Part shown: positions 51,180-58,898 of the stretch, piece by piece | Position numbering within the stretch: the first letter of the stretch is position 1 | Layout: every line of letters starts with the position of its first letter | Assembly (NCBI RefSeq): GCF_026898115.1 | Contig: NZ_CP114036.1 | Span: forward strand, 4,830,001 to 4,894,000 | Reading direction: 5' to 3' | Length of the DNA: 64,000 nt | Origin: Streptomyces sp. S465 | GTDB taxonomy: Bacteria; Actinomycetota; Actinomycetes; Streptomycetales; Streptomycetaceae | The notes under the pieces: generated by a model | Seen by the model: the letters and a program-made list of their open reading frames with translations, nothing else | Told to the model about the DNA's origin: nothing | Database searches by the model: none | Made by a program: the position numbers and the translations under genes

Positions 51180-51695
51180 CTACTTCCGCAGCTCGATGAC
51201 GGTCTTGCCGATGCGGATCGGCGCACCCAGCGGAATCGGTGTCGGTGTGGTGAGTCGGGTCCGGTCGAGATAGGTGCCGTTGGTGGACCCGAGGTCCTCG
51301 ACGATCCACTGGCCGTCACGGTCCGGGTAGATCCTGGCATGCCGACTGGAGGCGTAGTCGTCGTCCAGAACGATTGTGGAATCGTGCGCACGGCCGAGGG
51401 TGATGGTCTGCCCCTGGAGGGCGACCGTGGTGCCGGTCAGAGTGCCCTCGGAGACCACCAGCTTGGTGGGGGCGCCCCGGCGGCCGCGGCCACCGGACTG
51501 CTGCCGCTGCTGCGGCGGCGCGCTCTGCCGCTGTTGCTGCTGCGGCCGGTCGGGGGCGCCGCGGCGCGCCGTACCGCGCTGGGTCACGCGGGTGCCGAAC
51601 AGATCACTGCGGATGACCTGTACGGCCACGATGACGAACAGCCACAGTACGGCGAGGAAACCCAACCGCATGACCGTGAGGGTCAGCTCTGACAT
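51180..51695 (-). CDS. fhaB: FHA-domain membrane protein FhaB
   Basis: This 171-residue protein has one N-terminal helix (about 7-27, VMRLGFLAVLWLFVIVAVQV), a Gln/Arg-rich linker, and a C-terminal FHA domain (about 78-170). The phosphothreonine-binding residues sit in LGRAHDSTI, SSRHARIYP and LGSTNGTYLD. FhaB (FipA in mycobacteria) links PknB-type phosphorylation to division proteins. The ATG at 51695 is decided by the clear membrane helix; the longer frame to 52067 overlaps fhaA. Fha genes precede pstP in the leftward operon. Confidence 0.94.
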   Translation of the reverse strand: MSELTLTVMRLGFLAVLWLFVIVAVQVIRSDLFGTRVTQRGTARRGAPDRPQQQQRQSAPPQQRQQSGGRGRRGAPTKLVVSEGTLTGTTVALQGQTITLGRAHDSTIVLDDDYASSRHARIYPDRDGQWIVEDLGSTNGTYLDRTRLTTPTPIPLGAPIRIGKTVIELRK

Positions 51696-51705
51696 TGCCC
51701 CCGCT

Positions 51706-52536
51706 TCACCCTTCGGCTTGCCGGTAAACGATGGTGGTGCTGCCCACGACGATCCGCGAGCCGTCGCGGAGCGTAGCGCGCGTGGTGTGCTGTCCGTCCA
51801 CCACGATGCCGTTGGTCGACCCGAGATCCTGGATGGTCGGTGGGGTTCCGACCCGGATCTCGCAGTGCCTGCGGGAGACACCGGGATCGTCGATCCGCAC
51901 GTCAGCGTCGGTGGAGCGGCCCAGGACGAGTGTGGGCCGGGAGATCTGGTGGCGGGTGCCGTTGATCTCGATCCAGCGGCGGGTCTGGCCCTGTGGCTGA
52001 GGGCCGGCGCCGCCGGTGCGGGGCGCCGGACGGGCGCCGGGGGGCGTGGACGGCATCGGCGGGGCACCGGCGGGCTGAGCGGGGTAGCCGTAACCGCCGG
52101 GGCGCTGCTGCGGGGCGCCGGAGGCCGGGCGGTCCGGCGCCTGCTGCGGGTTCTGGGACTCGCTGGAGGCCAGCGTCCGGCTGCGCACCCGGTAGAGGCC
52201 GGTGTCGAGGTCGTCGGCCTTCTGCAGATGCACCTTGATGGCGCCCATGAAGGTGTAGCGCTGCTGCTTGGCGTAGTCGCGGACCATACCGGCCAGCTCG
52301 TCGCCGAGCTGCCCGGAATACGGGCTGAGCCGCTCGTAGTCGGGCGCGCTCAGCTCGACGATGAAGTCGTTGGGGACGACCGTCCGGTCGCGGTTCCAGA
52401 TCGTGGCGTTGTTGTCGCACTCACGCTGGAGGGCGCCGGCGATCTCGACCGGCTGGACCTCGGACTTGAACACCTTGGCGAAGGTGCCGTTCACGAGGCC
52501 CTCGAGACGCTGCTCGAAGCGTTTCAGTACTCCCAC
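51706..52536 (-). CDS. fhaA: FHA-domain protein FhaA with DUF3662
   Basis: This 276-residue cytoplasmic adaptor has an N-terminal DUF3662 domain (about 1-115, GVLKRFEQRLEGLVNGTFAK) and a Pro/Gln/Gly-rich linker. A C-terminal FHA domain (about 195-270) has binding residues LGRSTDADVRI, SRRHCEIRV and LGSTNGIVVD. In M. tuberculosis FhaA binds the phosphorylated pseudokinase part of MviN and restrains peptidoglycan synthesis. The counterpart pseudokinase here is the gene at 5575-7302. It starts with GTG behind an AAGGAGGTG site, the best in the operon. It is the first gene of the leftward fhaA-fhaB-pstP-rodA-pbpA run. Confidence 0.95.
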   Translation of the reverse strand: MGVLKRFEQRLEGLVNGTFAKVFKSEVQPVEIAGALQRECDNNATIWNRDRTVVPNDFIVELSAPDYERLSPYSGQLGDELAGMVRDYAKQQRYTFMGAIKVHLQKADDLDTGLYRVRSRTLASSESQNPQQAPDRPASGAPQQRPGGYGYPAQPAGAPPMPSTPPGARPAPRTGGAGPQPQGQTRRWIEINGTRHQISRPTLVLGRSTDADVRIDDPGVSRRHCEIRVGTPPTIQDLGSTNGIVVDGQHTTRATLRDGSRIVVGSTTIVYRQAEG

Positions 52537-52862
52537 GGGGCACCTCCTTCCTCAGTCGTGCTCTATGCCGTCCTGGTACTGCTTACTGATCGTATCCACG
52601 CGTCGGGAAATCGGGTGGTTCCCCTTCCTGGCCCTGTGGAGCAGTGTCACCCCTCACAGGGATCGTAGAGGTGTGCTGACGACAGTGTCCCGCAACCGTG
52701 ACGCTCCGAGGACGGGTGGGGGCGGGGCAGCGGGAACGGGTGTGATTGCACCCCGCAGGCCGTGCTAATGTTCTGCATGTCGGAAGGCGCGCCACACGAA
52801 CCGGGCGGATCGAAAAGATCGAACCGGGGAGCGGGGCCGAGTGACCGGACGACAGCACCCAT
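52537..52862. other. Gap between fhaA and tRNA-Leu
   Basis: This 326-bp stretch separates divergent fhaA and tRNA-Leu. It contains a TAATGT -10-like hexamer (52766-52771) reading right without a matching -35. No open frame with coding character is visible. It presumably holds the promoters of both units. Confidence 0.4.
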
Positions 52863-52946
52863 GCGCGGGTGGCGGAATAGGCAGACGCGCTGGATTCAGG
52901 TTCCAGTGCCCGAAAGGGCGTGGGGGTTCAACTCCCCCCTCGCGCA
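52863..52946 (+). tRNA. tRNA-Leu (anticodon CAG)
   Basis: This 84-base type II tRNA has acceptor GCGCGGG against CTCGCGC (one G-T pair) and discriminator A. The anticodon stem CTGGA/TCCAG has loop TTCAGGT with CAG. The long variable arm is TGCCCGAAAGGGCGT, and the T arm is GGGGG-TTCAACT-CCCCC. CCA is not encoded. Confidence 0.97.
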
Positions 52947-52954
52947 CGAGCCGG

Positions 52955-52999
52955 AGCGGGTCTCTCCGGAGTGACGAAAGTCGCTCGGAGGGGCCCGCT
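52955..52999 (+). terminator. Terminator after tRNA-Leu
   Basis: A 14-bp outer stem (52955-52968 with 52986-52999, with G-T pairs) encloses a second hairpin, AGTGAC/GTCGCT with a GAAA tetraloop. It starts 9 bases after the tRNA. Confidence 0.8.
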
Positions 53000-53095
53000 T
53001 CGCGTATGTCCCGGCTGTTTCGGCCCAGTTGTTCTCCGTCCCTTCTCTCCCGCTTGTTCCTCTGTTCCTCTTCGGCCGCTTTGTGGCGCGACGGC

Positions 53096-53123
53096 AGGGG
53101 CCTCCCGGGAAGAGGAGGCCCCT
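53096..53123 (-). terminator. Terminator of the azoreductase gene
   Basis: Arms AGGGGCCTCC (53096-53105) and GGAGGCCCCT (53114-53123) form a 10-bp stem, 31 bases past the azoreductase stop on the leftward strand. Confidence 0.75.
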
Positions 53124-53153
53124 GGCCGGGCGTGGTGTCCGGGCGCGGGCGGA

Positions 53154-53807
53154 TCAGGCGGCGAAGCGGGCGGCGAGCGCCTTGGCCTTGGCCGCGGCCT
53201 CCTCGTGGGCCTTCGCCATGGAGGCGTCCGCGACGTCGACGAGGTCGGCCATGGCCGGATTGCTGCGGGCCATCGTGAGCTCCGGCACAACGAACTCGAC
53301 ATCGAGGCCGAGGCCGTCGCCCAGCGCCTTCCCCAGGAAGTTGGTGACGAATTCGAAGCTCTCCCGCGGGGTGCCGGGGCCGTAACCGCCACCACGGCTG
53401 GCGACGACGACGGTGGGGGTGCCCGAGACGGTGGTCTGCTCGGCGCCCGCGGTGCGGCCCATGATGATCACGTGGTCCAGCCACGCCTTGAGGGTGGAGG
53501 GGATCGTGAAGTTGTACATCGGGGCCGCGATCAGGACCGCGTCGGCCTGCTCGAGCTCACCGGCCAGGGTGTCCCGCAGGGCGAAGGCGGCCCGCAGCTC
53601 AGGGGTGTGCTGATCGGGAGCGGTGAAACCGGCGGCGACGGCGAGGCCCTCCAGGTGCGGCACCGGATCGGCGGCCAGGTCGCGGTAGATCACCGTGCCG
53701 TTGGGGTGCTGGGCTTCCCATTCCTTGCGGAAGGTGGCGGTGACCGCACGGGAAGCGGAGGACTCGAGGGGGGAGACGGACGTGTCGATGTGCAGAAGGG
53801 TTGGCAT
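53154..53807 (-). CDS. azoR: FMN-dependent NADH-azoreductase / quinone reductase
   Basis: This 217-residue flavodoxin-like enzyme carries out two-electron reduction of quinones and azo compounds with NADH. The FMN phosphate loop is HIDTSVSPLESSASR, the flavin-contact segments are APMYNFTIPSTLKAWLDHV and SRGGGYGPGTPRE, and a Ser/Thr-rich N-terminus is typical of the AzoR family. It is divergent from a DUF24-type regulator with 114 bases between the starts. This is the same pairing as YodB and azoR1 in Bacillus subtilis, so induction by quinones is likely. A GGAGGC site precedes ATG 53807. Confidence 0.93.
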   Translation of the reverse strand: MPTLLHIDTSVSPLESSASRAVTATFRKEWEAQHPNGTVIYRDLAADPVPHLEGLAVAAGFTAPDQHTPELRAAFALRDTLAGELEQADAVLIAAPMYNFTIPSTLKAWLDHVIIMGRTAGAEQTTVSGTPTVVVASRGGGYGPGTPRESFEFVTNFLGKALGDGLGLDVEFVVPELTMARSNPAMADLVDVADASMAKAHEEAAAKAKALAARFAA

Positions 53808-53857
53808 GGAACGCCTCCGGTAACTGGGCTCCCACGGAGCCGGTAATAACTACGTAC

Positions 53858-53875
53858 CTACAGATGGCACAGTAG
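53858..53875. promoter_or_regulatory. Possible operator between azoR and its regulator
   Basis: The element CTAC-N10-GTAG (53858-53875) lies midway between the two divergent starts (53807 and 53922) and overlaps the AT-rich stretch TAGCTTACTTTTT. DUF24-family repressors bind short inverted repeats in such positions. The arms are only four bases, so this is a weak call. Confidence 0.3.
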
Positions 53876-53921
53876 CTTACTTTTTCGCAGTCCCGAACCG
53901 GAACGCAGTAGTCTGTATTCC

Positions 53922-54296
53922 ATGGCGAAGGGTCGTGGGGAGCACAACGAGCAGGCCTGCAAGCAGGTCGACAGCGAGATGACGCGGTTCTTCGAGCTGT
54001 TCGGAAAGCGCTGGACGGGATTGATCGTGGCCGTGCTGACGGAGCAGGGGGCGTACTTCGCCGAGCTGCGGCGGGCGATCCCGGGGATCAGCGAGCGGAT
54101 GCTGTCGGACCGGCTCACCGAGCTCGCGGCGGCGGGTCTGGTGGTGCGGGAGGTCGACGCCGGGCCGCCGCTGCGGGTGGCCTACCGGCTGACGGACGCG
54201 GGGAAGGCGCTGGGGCCCGCGCTGAAGGAGCTGTCGCGGTGGGCGGAGAACCATCTGCCCTCGGGGGGTGGCTGCCCGGAGCAGTTCCGGGGGTGA
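53922..54296 (+). CDS. HxlR/DUF24 family winged-helix redox regulator
   Basis: This 124-residue MarR-like regulator carries the HxlR core: RFFELFGKRWTGLIVAVLTE, the recognition helix GISERMLSDRLTELAAAGL and the wing VAYRLTDAGKAL. Cys13 in EQACKQVD matches the conserved N-terminal cysteine by which YodB-type members sense quinones and diamide, and a second Cys118 lies near the C-terminus. The divergent azoR gene is the probable target. A TAGTCT -10-like hexamer ends only seven bases before the ATG and no ribosome-binding site exists, so translation is probably leaderless. Confidence 0.92.
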   Translation: MAKGRGEHNEQACKQVDSEMTRFFELFGKRWTGLIVAVLTEQGAYFAELRRAIPGISERMLSDRLTELAAAGLVVREVDAGPPLRVAYRLTDAGKALGPALKELSRWAENHLPSGGGCPEQFRG

Positions 54297-54513
54297 GTGC
54301 GAGCCGGGCCGGGCCGAGCCGGGGGTGAGTGGGGGCTTGGCCCGAGCCGAGTCCGGCTGAGGCGGGCGGGGCTTGAGCCGAATCGGGTTGAGGCGCGACT
54401 GAGCTGGGGTTTCGTCATGATCGCCGGAGTTATCCACAGGCTCTGACGGGCTGGGGTGACAGGGGGTACGGTCTGCTCAGTCGATGTCGTGTGCGAGGAA
54501 GGCGGGGGGCGCG

Positions 54514-56022
54514 ATGACGGACGGCCGGGGCGGTCAGGGCGACGGAAGCGGCGAGAGCGGCCGGAGCGGAGACCGGGGCGCGAGCGGCGGGGATGTGGTG
54601 GGCGGGGCGGGCCGTCGGCTGCCTCCGGTTCCGGGCTTCGCCGTCTGGCACGGGGACGGGCCGACTCCCCGGCAGCGGGGCAAGGCGCTGCGCAAGCGGG
54701 TGCCGCGGTCGGCGCACGCCGAGCCGCCGAGGGCCGCCGGGCGGCCGGATCCGGTGGCGGAGGTCGAGCGGTCGAACGCCGGGCGGCTGCCGGAGCTGAC
54801 CCCGATCCGGGTGGGGCGGATGGCCGCGACCCCCTTCTCCTTTCTGCGCGGGGCCGCCGGGCTGATGGCGTACGACCTCACGGCCACACCGGTCACCGGC
54901 ATCGGGGCACAGCTGTGTGGCGATGCCCACGCCGCCAACTTCGGGATCTACGGCGATGCGCGCGGTGGCCTGATCATCGATCTCAACGATTTCGACGAGA
55001 CCATCCACGGGCCGTGGGAGTGGGATGTGAAGCGGCTCGCGGTCTCGCTGGTGCTGGCCGGCCGGGAAGCGGGCGCCGACGAGGACGTCTGCCGGGCGGC
55101 GGCCCAGGACGCCGTGGGTGCCTACCGGCGCACGGTGCGGCTGCTGGCCAAGCTGCCCGCGGCGGACGCGTGGAACGCGATCGCGGACGAGGAGCTGGTC
55201 TCCCACACGGACGCCAGGGATCTGGCCGGGACCTTGGAGCGGGTGTCCGAAAAAGCCCGGCGGAACACCAGCGCGCGGTTCGCCGCGCGGGCCACCGAGC
55301 CCGTGCCGGGCGCGGAGGGCTCCTCCGGCCGGCCGGAGGCCCGGCGCTTCGTGGACGCGCCGCCGGTGCTGCGGAGGGTGCCGGACGCGGAGGCGGCGGC
55401 GGTGGCCTCGGCGCTCGCCGAGTATCTGGGCACGCTGCCGGAGGACCGGCTGCCGCTGCTCTCGCGGTACGAGGTGCACGATGTGGCGTTCCGGGTGGTC
55501 GGCACGGGAAGCGTGGGCACCCGCTCCTATGTGGTGCTCCTGCTCGACCACCGGGGCGAGCCGCTGGTGCTCCAGGTGAAGGAGGCGCGCCCCTCCGCGC
55601 TGCTGCCGCATGTGGTGACGGCCGGTTTCGAGGTGCCGGACGTCACACACGAGGGGCGGCGGGTGGTGCTCGGCCAGAAGCGGATGCAGGTGGTCAGCGA
55701 CATCCTGCTGGGGTGGACCACGGTGCGGGGGCGGCACTACCAGGTGCGGCAGTTCCGTAACCGCAAGGGAAGCGTGGACCCGGCGGCGCTGGCCGCGGAT
55801 CAGATGGACGACTACGGGCGGATGACCGGGGCCCTGCTGGCGCGGGCGCACACCCACAGCGCCGACCCTCGGCTGCTGGCGGGCTACTGCGGTAAGGGGG
55901 ACGAGCTGGACGAGGCGGTGGCCGCCTTCGCGGTGGCGTACGCGGATCGCACGGAAGCCGATCACTCCGCGCTGGTCACGGCGGTGCGCAACGGGCGGAT
56001 AGCGGCCGAGATGGGGGTGTGA
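54514..56022 (+). CDS. DUF2252 family protein
   Basis: This protein of about 502 residues belongs to DUF2252, a family with a distant kinase-like fold. Markers are FSFLRGAAGLMAYDL, the His/Asp-rich GDAHAANFGIYGDARGG and DLNDFDETIHGPWEWDVKRL, and near the end HTHSADPRLLAGYCG with FAVAYADRTEADHS. The GDAHxxNFG motif resembles the catalytic loop of aminoglycoside-phosphotransferase folds (HGDxxxxN). A small-molecule phosphotransferase activity is therefore possible but untested. ATG 54514 with a GGAAGGCGGGG site is preferred over ATG 54484. A lone perfect DnaA box (54430-54438) lies upstream. It is not obviously linked to its neighbours. Confidence 0.85.
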   Translation: MTDGRGGQGDGSGESGRSGDRGASGGDVVGGAGRRLPPVPGFAVWHGDGPTPRQRGKALRKRVPRSAHAEPPRAAGRPDPVAEVERSNAGRLPELTPIRVGRMAATPFSFLRGAAGLMAYDLTATPVTGIGAQLCGDAHAANFGIYGDARGGLIIDLNDFDETIHGPWEWDVKRLAVSLVLAGREAGADEDVCRAAAQDAVGAYRRTVRLLAKLPAADAWNAIADEELVSHTDARDLAGTLERVSEKARRNTSARFAARATEPVPGAEGSSGRPEARRFVDAPPVLRRVPDAEAAAVASALAEYLGTLPEDRLPLLSRYEVHDVAFRVVGTGSVGTRSYVVLLLDHRGEPLVLQVKEARPSALLPHVVTAGFEVPDVTHEGRRVVLGQKRMQVVSDILLGWTTVRGRHYQVRQFRNRKGSVDPAALAADQMDDYGRMTGALLARAHTHSADPRLLAGYCGKGDELDEAVAAFAVAYADRTEADHSALVTAVRNGRIAAEMGV

Positions 56023-56094
56023 GGCGTGGGTGATGAGACGCGGGCGGCGGTGTGAGCTCCATCGCCGATCAGCGGCCGGACGTAGGCTGAGCGG

Positions 56095-56988
56095 GTGACG
56101 AATCCGGAAGCGCAGCAGCAGGCACGGCAGTCGGTGTCGGACGCACAGCCCCAGGCGGAATCGCACGAGCGGTTCGAGGAGGCCTGGTCCGAGGAGGCCT
56201 GGTCCCAGGAGGAAGCCCAGGCCGCCGAGCGTCTGGAGCGGGCGGTGCGCGCGGCCGAGCAGGCGCTGATCGAGTTCGAGATAGCGGTGGAGACCTTCCG
56301 GGTGGAGGTGGATAACTTCTCCCGCCTGCACCACCAGCGGCTCGGGCCGATGTATTCGCGCCTCGACGAGCTGGACGCGCTGATCGCCGAGGCGGTCGCG
56401 GCGCGCACCGGCGATCCGGAGGACATCCGCAAGGCGAGCGAGGCGCGGGGGCTGGTGCAGCCGATGCCGGGTGTGGAGGAGCTGTTCCACGGCTGGATCG
56501 ACTCGGAGGGGCTCTCGCCGGAGGCGGCCGCGATGCTCACCGAGCAGCCCGTGCAGCCGCCGCCGCGGGTGCGGCCGAGCGAGGGGGCCCGCCGGATCTA
56601 CCGGGAGCTGGCCCGTAAGGCCCATCCGGATCTGGCCGAGGAGGAGGCCGAGCGGGAGCGGCGCGGTGCCTTCATCGTGCGGGTCAACGCGGCGTACGCG
56701 GCCGGGGACGAGGAGACGCTGCGGGCGCTGGCCGAGGAGTGGGAGGCCGGGCCGCCGCCGCCGGAGCGGCGGGCGAGCCGCAGCGAGGAGCTGTACGCCC
56801 GGCTGGAGTGGCTGGCCGAGCGCAAGGAGATGCTGGCCGCGGTCGCCGCGGAGCTGGAGTCGAGTGCGATCGGCGCGATGATCAAGATGGCGCCGGAGGA
56901 TCCCGACCGGCTGCTGGACGAGATCGCCGAGCAGTTGCTGGCCCAGGCCGCGGAGAAGGAGGCCCGGCTCGCGGAGCTGGTGCGGTAG
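56095..56988 (+). CDS. J-domain-containing protein
   Basis: This 297-residue protein has an N-terminal Gln/Glu-rich region, a coiled coil (about 35-95, AAERLERAVRAAEQALIEFE) and a central J-like domain (about 163-215). Its tripeptide His-Pro-Asp is at 177-179 (RELARKAHPDLAEEEAER). The HPD motif is what stimulates Hsp70 ATPase in DnaJ, so a co-chaperone role is plausible. No Gly/Phe or zinc-finger region is present. A second helical region follows to the end (RSEELYARLEWLAERKEML). A TAGGCT -10-like hexamer lies six bases before GTG 56095, indicating a leaderless transcript. The partner Hsp70 is not in the window. Confidence 0.85.
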   Translation: MTNPEAQQQARQSVSDAQPQAESHERFEEAWSEEAWSQEEAQAAERLERAVRAAEQALIEFEIAVETFRVEVDNFSRLHHQRLGPMYSRLDELDALIAEAVAARTGDPEDIRKASEARGLVQPMPGVEELFHGWIDSEGLSPEAAAMLTEQPVQPPPRVRPSEGARRIYRELARKAHPDLAEEEAERERRGAFIVRVNAAYAAGDEETLRALAEEWEAGPPPPERRASRSEELYARLEWLAERKEMLAAVAAELESSAIGAMIKMAPEDPDRLLDEIAEQLLAQAAEKEARLAELVR

Positions 56989-57031
56989 TAGGTTGGCCGC
57001 AGCTGCCGATGTCGTGTGAGAGGTGTGTCCG

Positions 57032-57385
57032 ATGCATTTTGCCCAGCTTCCTCAGGTGGAGGCGACGGCGGTACCGGCCGATGGTTTTCTGTTGGACGTC
57101 CGGGAGGACGACGAGTGGGCGGCCGGGCATGTCGAGGGCGCGCTGCACATCCCGATGGGCCAGGTCGTCGCGCGGTTCGACGAGCTGACCGCGGCGGTGG
57201 GCGAGGGCCGACGGGTGCATGTGATGTGCCGGGTCGGCGGCCGCTCCGCCCAGGTGACGCAGTATCTGGTCGCGCAGGGCCTGGACGCGGTGAATGTGGA
57301 CGGCGGGATGCTCGCCTGGGACGCGGCGGGCCGGCCGATGGTGAGCGGCCCCGACGGCACCGCCGAAGGGGCCTTCGTGCTCTAG
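57032..57385 (+). CDS. Rhodanese-like domain protein
   Basis: This 117-residue single-domain sulfurtransferase has the substrate loop built on Cys66 (MCRVGGRS) and the usual first motif LLDVREDDEWAAGHVEGALH. The active-site loop of six residues fits thiosulfate or protein persulfide donors. No sulfur-metabolism gene is adjacent, so the physiological substrate is unknown. ATG 57032 follows GAGAGGTG; a GTG at 57023 is also possible. It follows the J-domain gene by 43 bases and may be co-transcribed. Confidence 0.92.
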   Translation: MHFAQLPQVEATAVPADGFLLDVREDDEWAAGHVEGALHIPMGQVVARFDELTAAVGEGRRVHVMCRVGGRSAQVTQYLVAQGLDAVNVDGGMLAWDAAGRPMVSGPDGTAEGAFVL

Positions 57386-57428
57386 GGGTTTCCTGCTCCA
57401 GGGGTCTCTTTCTCTAGAGGTTTCCTTA

Positions 57429-57468
57429 CTGATCGGCGCTGATCGGTCCTGATCGGCGGTGATCGGCA
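57429..57468. repeat. Four 10-bp tandem repeats between convergent genes
   Basis: The unit (C/G)TGATCGG(C/T)(G/C/A) is repeated four times in tandem at 57429-57468, between the stops of the rhodanese and acyl-CoA dehydrogenase genes. The units are direct repeats with period 10, about one helical turn, and contain GATC. No function is evident. Confidence 0.75.
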
Positions 57469-57478
57469 GGTCTGCCGG

Positions 57479-58627
57479 TCAGCCGAGGGGGTGGGTGGCG
57501 AGGAGTTCGCCCAGCGCCTCCTCGTGGGCGGCGGCGGACCCCAGGGAGAGCTCCAGCTGTTTGCCCCAGGCGTGGTAGCGGTGCAGGGGATAGTCGGTGA
57601 CCGCGCCGAAGCCGCCGTGCAGATGCTGTGCGGTCTGCACGACGCGGCGCACACCCTCGGCGGCCCAGATCTTGGCGACGGCGACGTCCCCCGCGATGGG
57701 CAGCGGCCCGCCCGCCGTCGGCCGCGCCTCGTCCAGGGACAGCCGCCAGGCCGCCTGCCACAGCGTGGCCTCCATGGCCCGCAGATCGATATAGCGGTCG
57801 GCGGTCTGCACGGCGACCGCCTGGAAGGTGGCGAGCGGGAAGCCGAACTGCTGACGCTCGCTCACATAGGAGCTGGTGAGGTCGAGCACCGCCGAGCCCA
57901 GTCCCAGTGCGAGCGCGCAGGTGCCGGTGGTGAGGAGATCGCGCAGCCACTCCCAGGCGCCGTCGGCGGCCAGCACCTCGTGATCGGCCGGCCGCACCGC
58001 GTCCAGCCGGATCTCGGCCTGCCGCTCACCGCTGGTGGAGATCTGCTCGTCGAGCGTGACGCCCTCATGGTCACGGGGCACCAGGGCCAGGACCGTATGG
58101 CCGTCACCGGTGTGGGCGGGGATCAGCAGCAGCTCGGCGCCGTGGGCCCAGGGGACTGCGGTCTGCATGCCGTCCAGCACCCAGCCGTCGCCCTTCCGCC
58201 GGGCCTGGACGGCGAGTTCGGCCGGGCCGTGGCCGGTGCGGCCGCCGGCGGCCACGGTGAGGACCAGCTCACCGCGGGCGGCCCGGGGCAGTACGGCCGC
58301 GCGCAGCTCGGCCCCGCCGTACCGCTGCACGGCCAGCGCGGCGGCGCTGGACTCCAGCAGCGGCACCCGGGCCAGCACCCGGCCGCATTCCCGCAGCACC
58401 AGGCACAGGGCGAGCGGGTCGAGGCCCGAACCGCCGTACCGGGGATCGAGAGTCAGGCCGAGCAGATCGCTTTCGGCGAGCTTCCGCCACAGCGGGCGAT
58501 CGAAGTCCTCGGCGACGGCGCCGGCGGTCAGCGCGGGGCTGGGCACGCTGTCCGGCGTGACGGAGGAGAAGACGGCCTTCGCCGCCTCGACGGCCGCCTG
58601 CTGCTCCTCGGTGAAGGTGAAGTCCAC
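57479..58627 (-). CDS. Acyl-CoA dehydrogenase family protein
   Basis: This 382-residue flavoprotein has the three acyl-CoA dehydrogenase domains: an N-terminal helical domain (FTFTEEQQAAVEAAKAVF), a middle beta domain and a C-terminal helical domain (SSYVSERQQFGFPLATFQAV). The usual catalytic-base position near the C-terminus, commonly Glu in GFTWExPLH, reads GAVTDYPLHRYHAW, so an Asp may be the base or the enzyme may be altered. It begins at GTG 58627 (DFTFTEEQQ). No CoA-metabolic partner is adjacent. It could be a single-subunit or heteromeric type; sterol or branched substrates cannot be judged. Confidence 0.88.
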   Translation of the reverse strand: MDFTFTEEQQAAVEAAKAVFSSVTPDSVPSPALTAGAVAEDFDRPLWRKLAESDLLGLTLDPRYGGSGLDPLALCLVLRECGRVLARVPLLESSAAALAVQRYGGAELRAAVLPRAARGELVLTVAAGGRTGHGPAELAVQARRKGDGWVLDGMQTAVPWAHGAELLLIPAHTGDGHTVLALVPRDHEGVTLDEQISTSGERQAEIRLDAVRPADHEVLAADGAWEWLRDLLTTGTCALALGLGSAVLDLTSSYVSERQQFGFPLATFQAVAVQTADRYIDLRAMEATLWQAAWRLSLDEARPTAGGPLPIAGDVAVAKIWAAEGVRRVVQTAQHLHGGFGAVTDYPLHRYHAWGKQLELSLGSAAAHEEALGELLATHPLG

Positions 58628-58898
58628 TGTCCGTACCTCCCGCGCCGCGGCTTCATCTGACGGGCCGTCAAGATAGAACAGGTTCTACAAGAAGGGAACG
58701 CCGTCGGGAGGGCTGCCGGGAACGCCGTCGCTGCGCTCGGCGCCGTCGGGCGAACGTAGGGTGTCAACTCTGTGGATGACGCTGAGGGCGCTGTGCCGAG
58801 TGGTTCCGCATGGGTACGGTGCCGGGGCGTGGGGGCCACGGGGGCGCGCGGCCGACCGGTGTGCGCGAAGACCAGGACCACGGGGAGCGGGGCGGGGT

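Noticed and set aside
52746..52771. TTGCAC and TAATGT as a tRNA-Leu promoter.
   Set aside because: The spacer is only 14 bases and the tRNA begins about 90 bases later.
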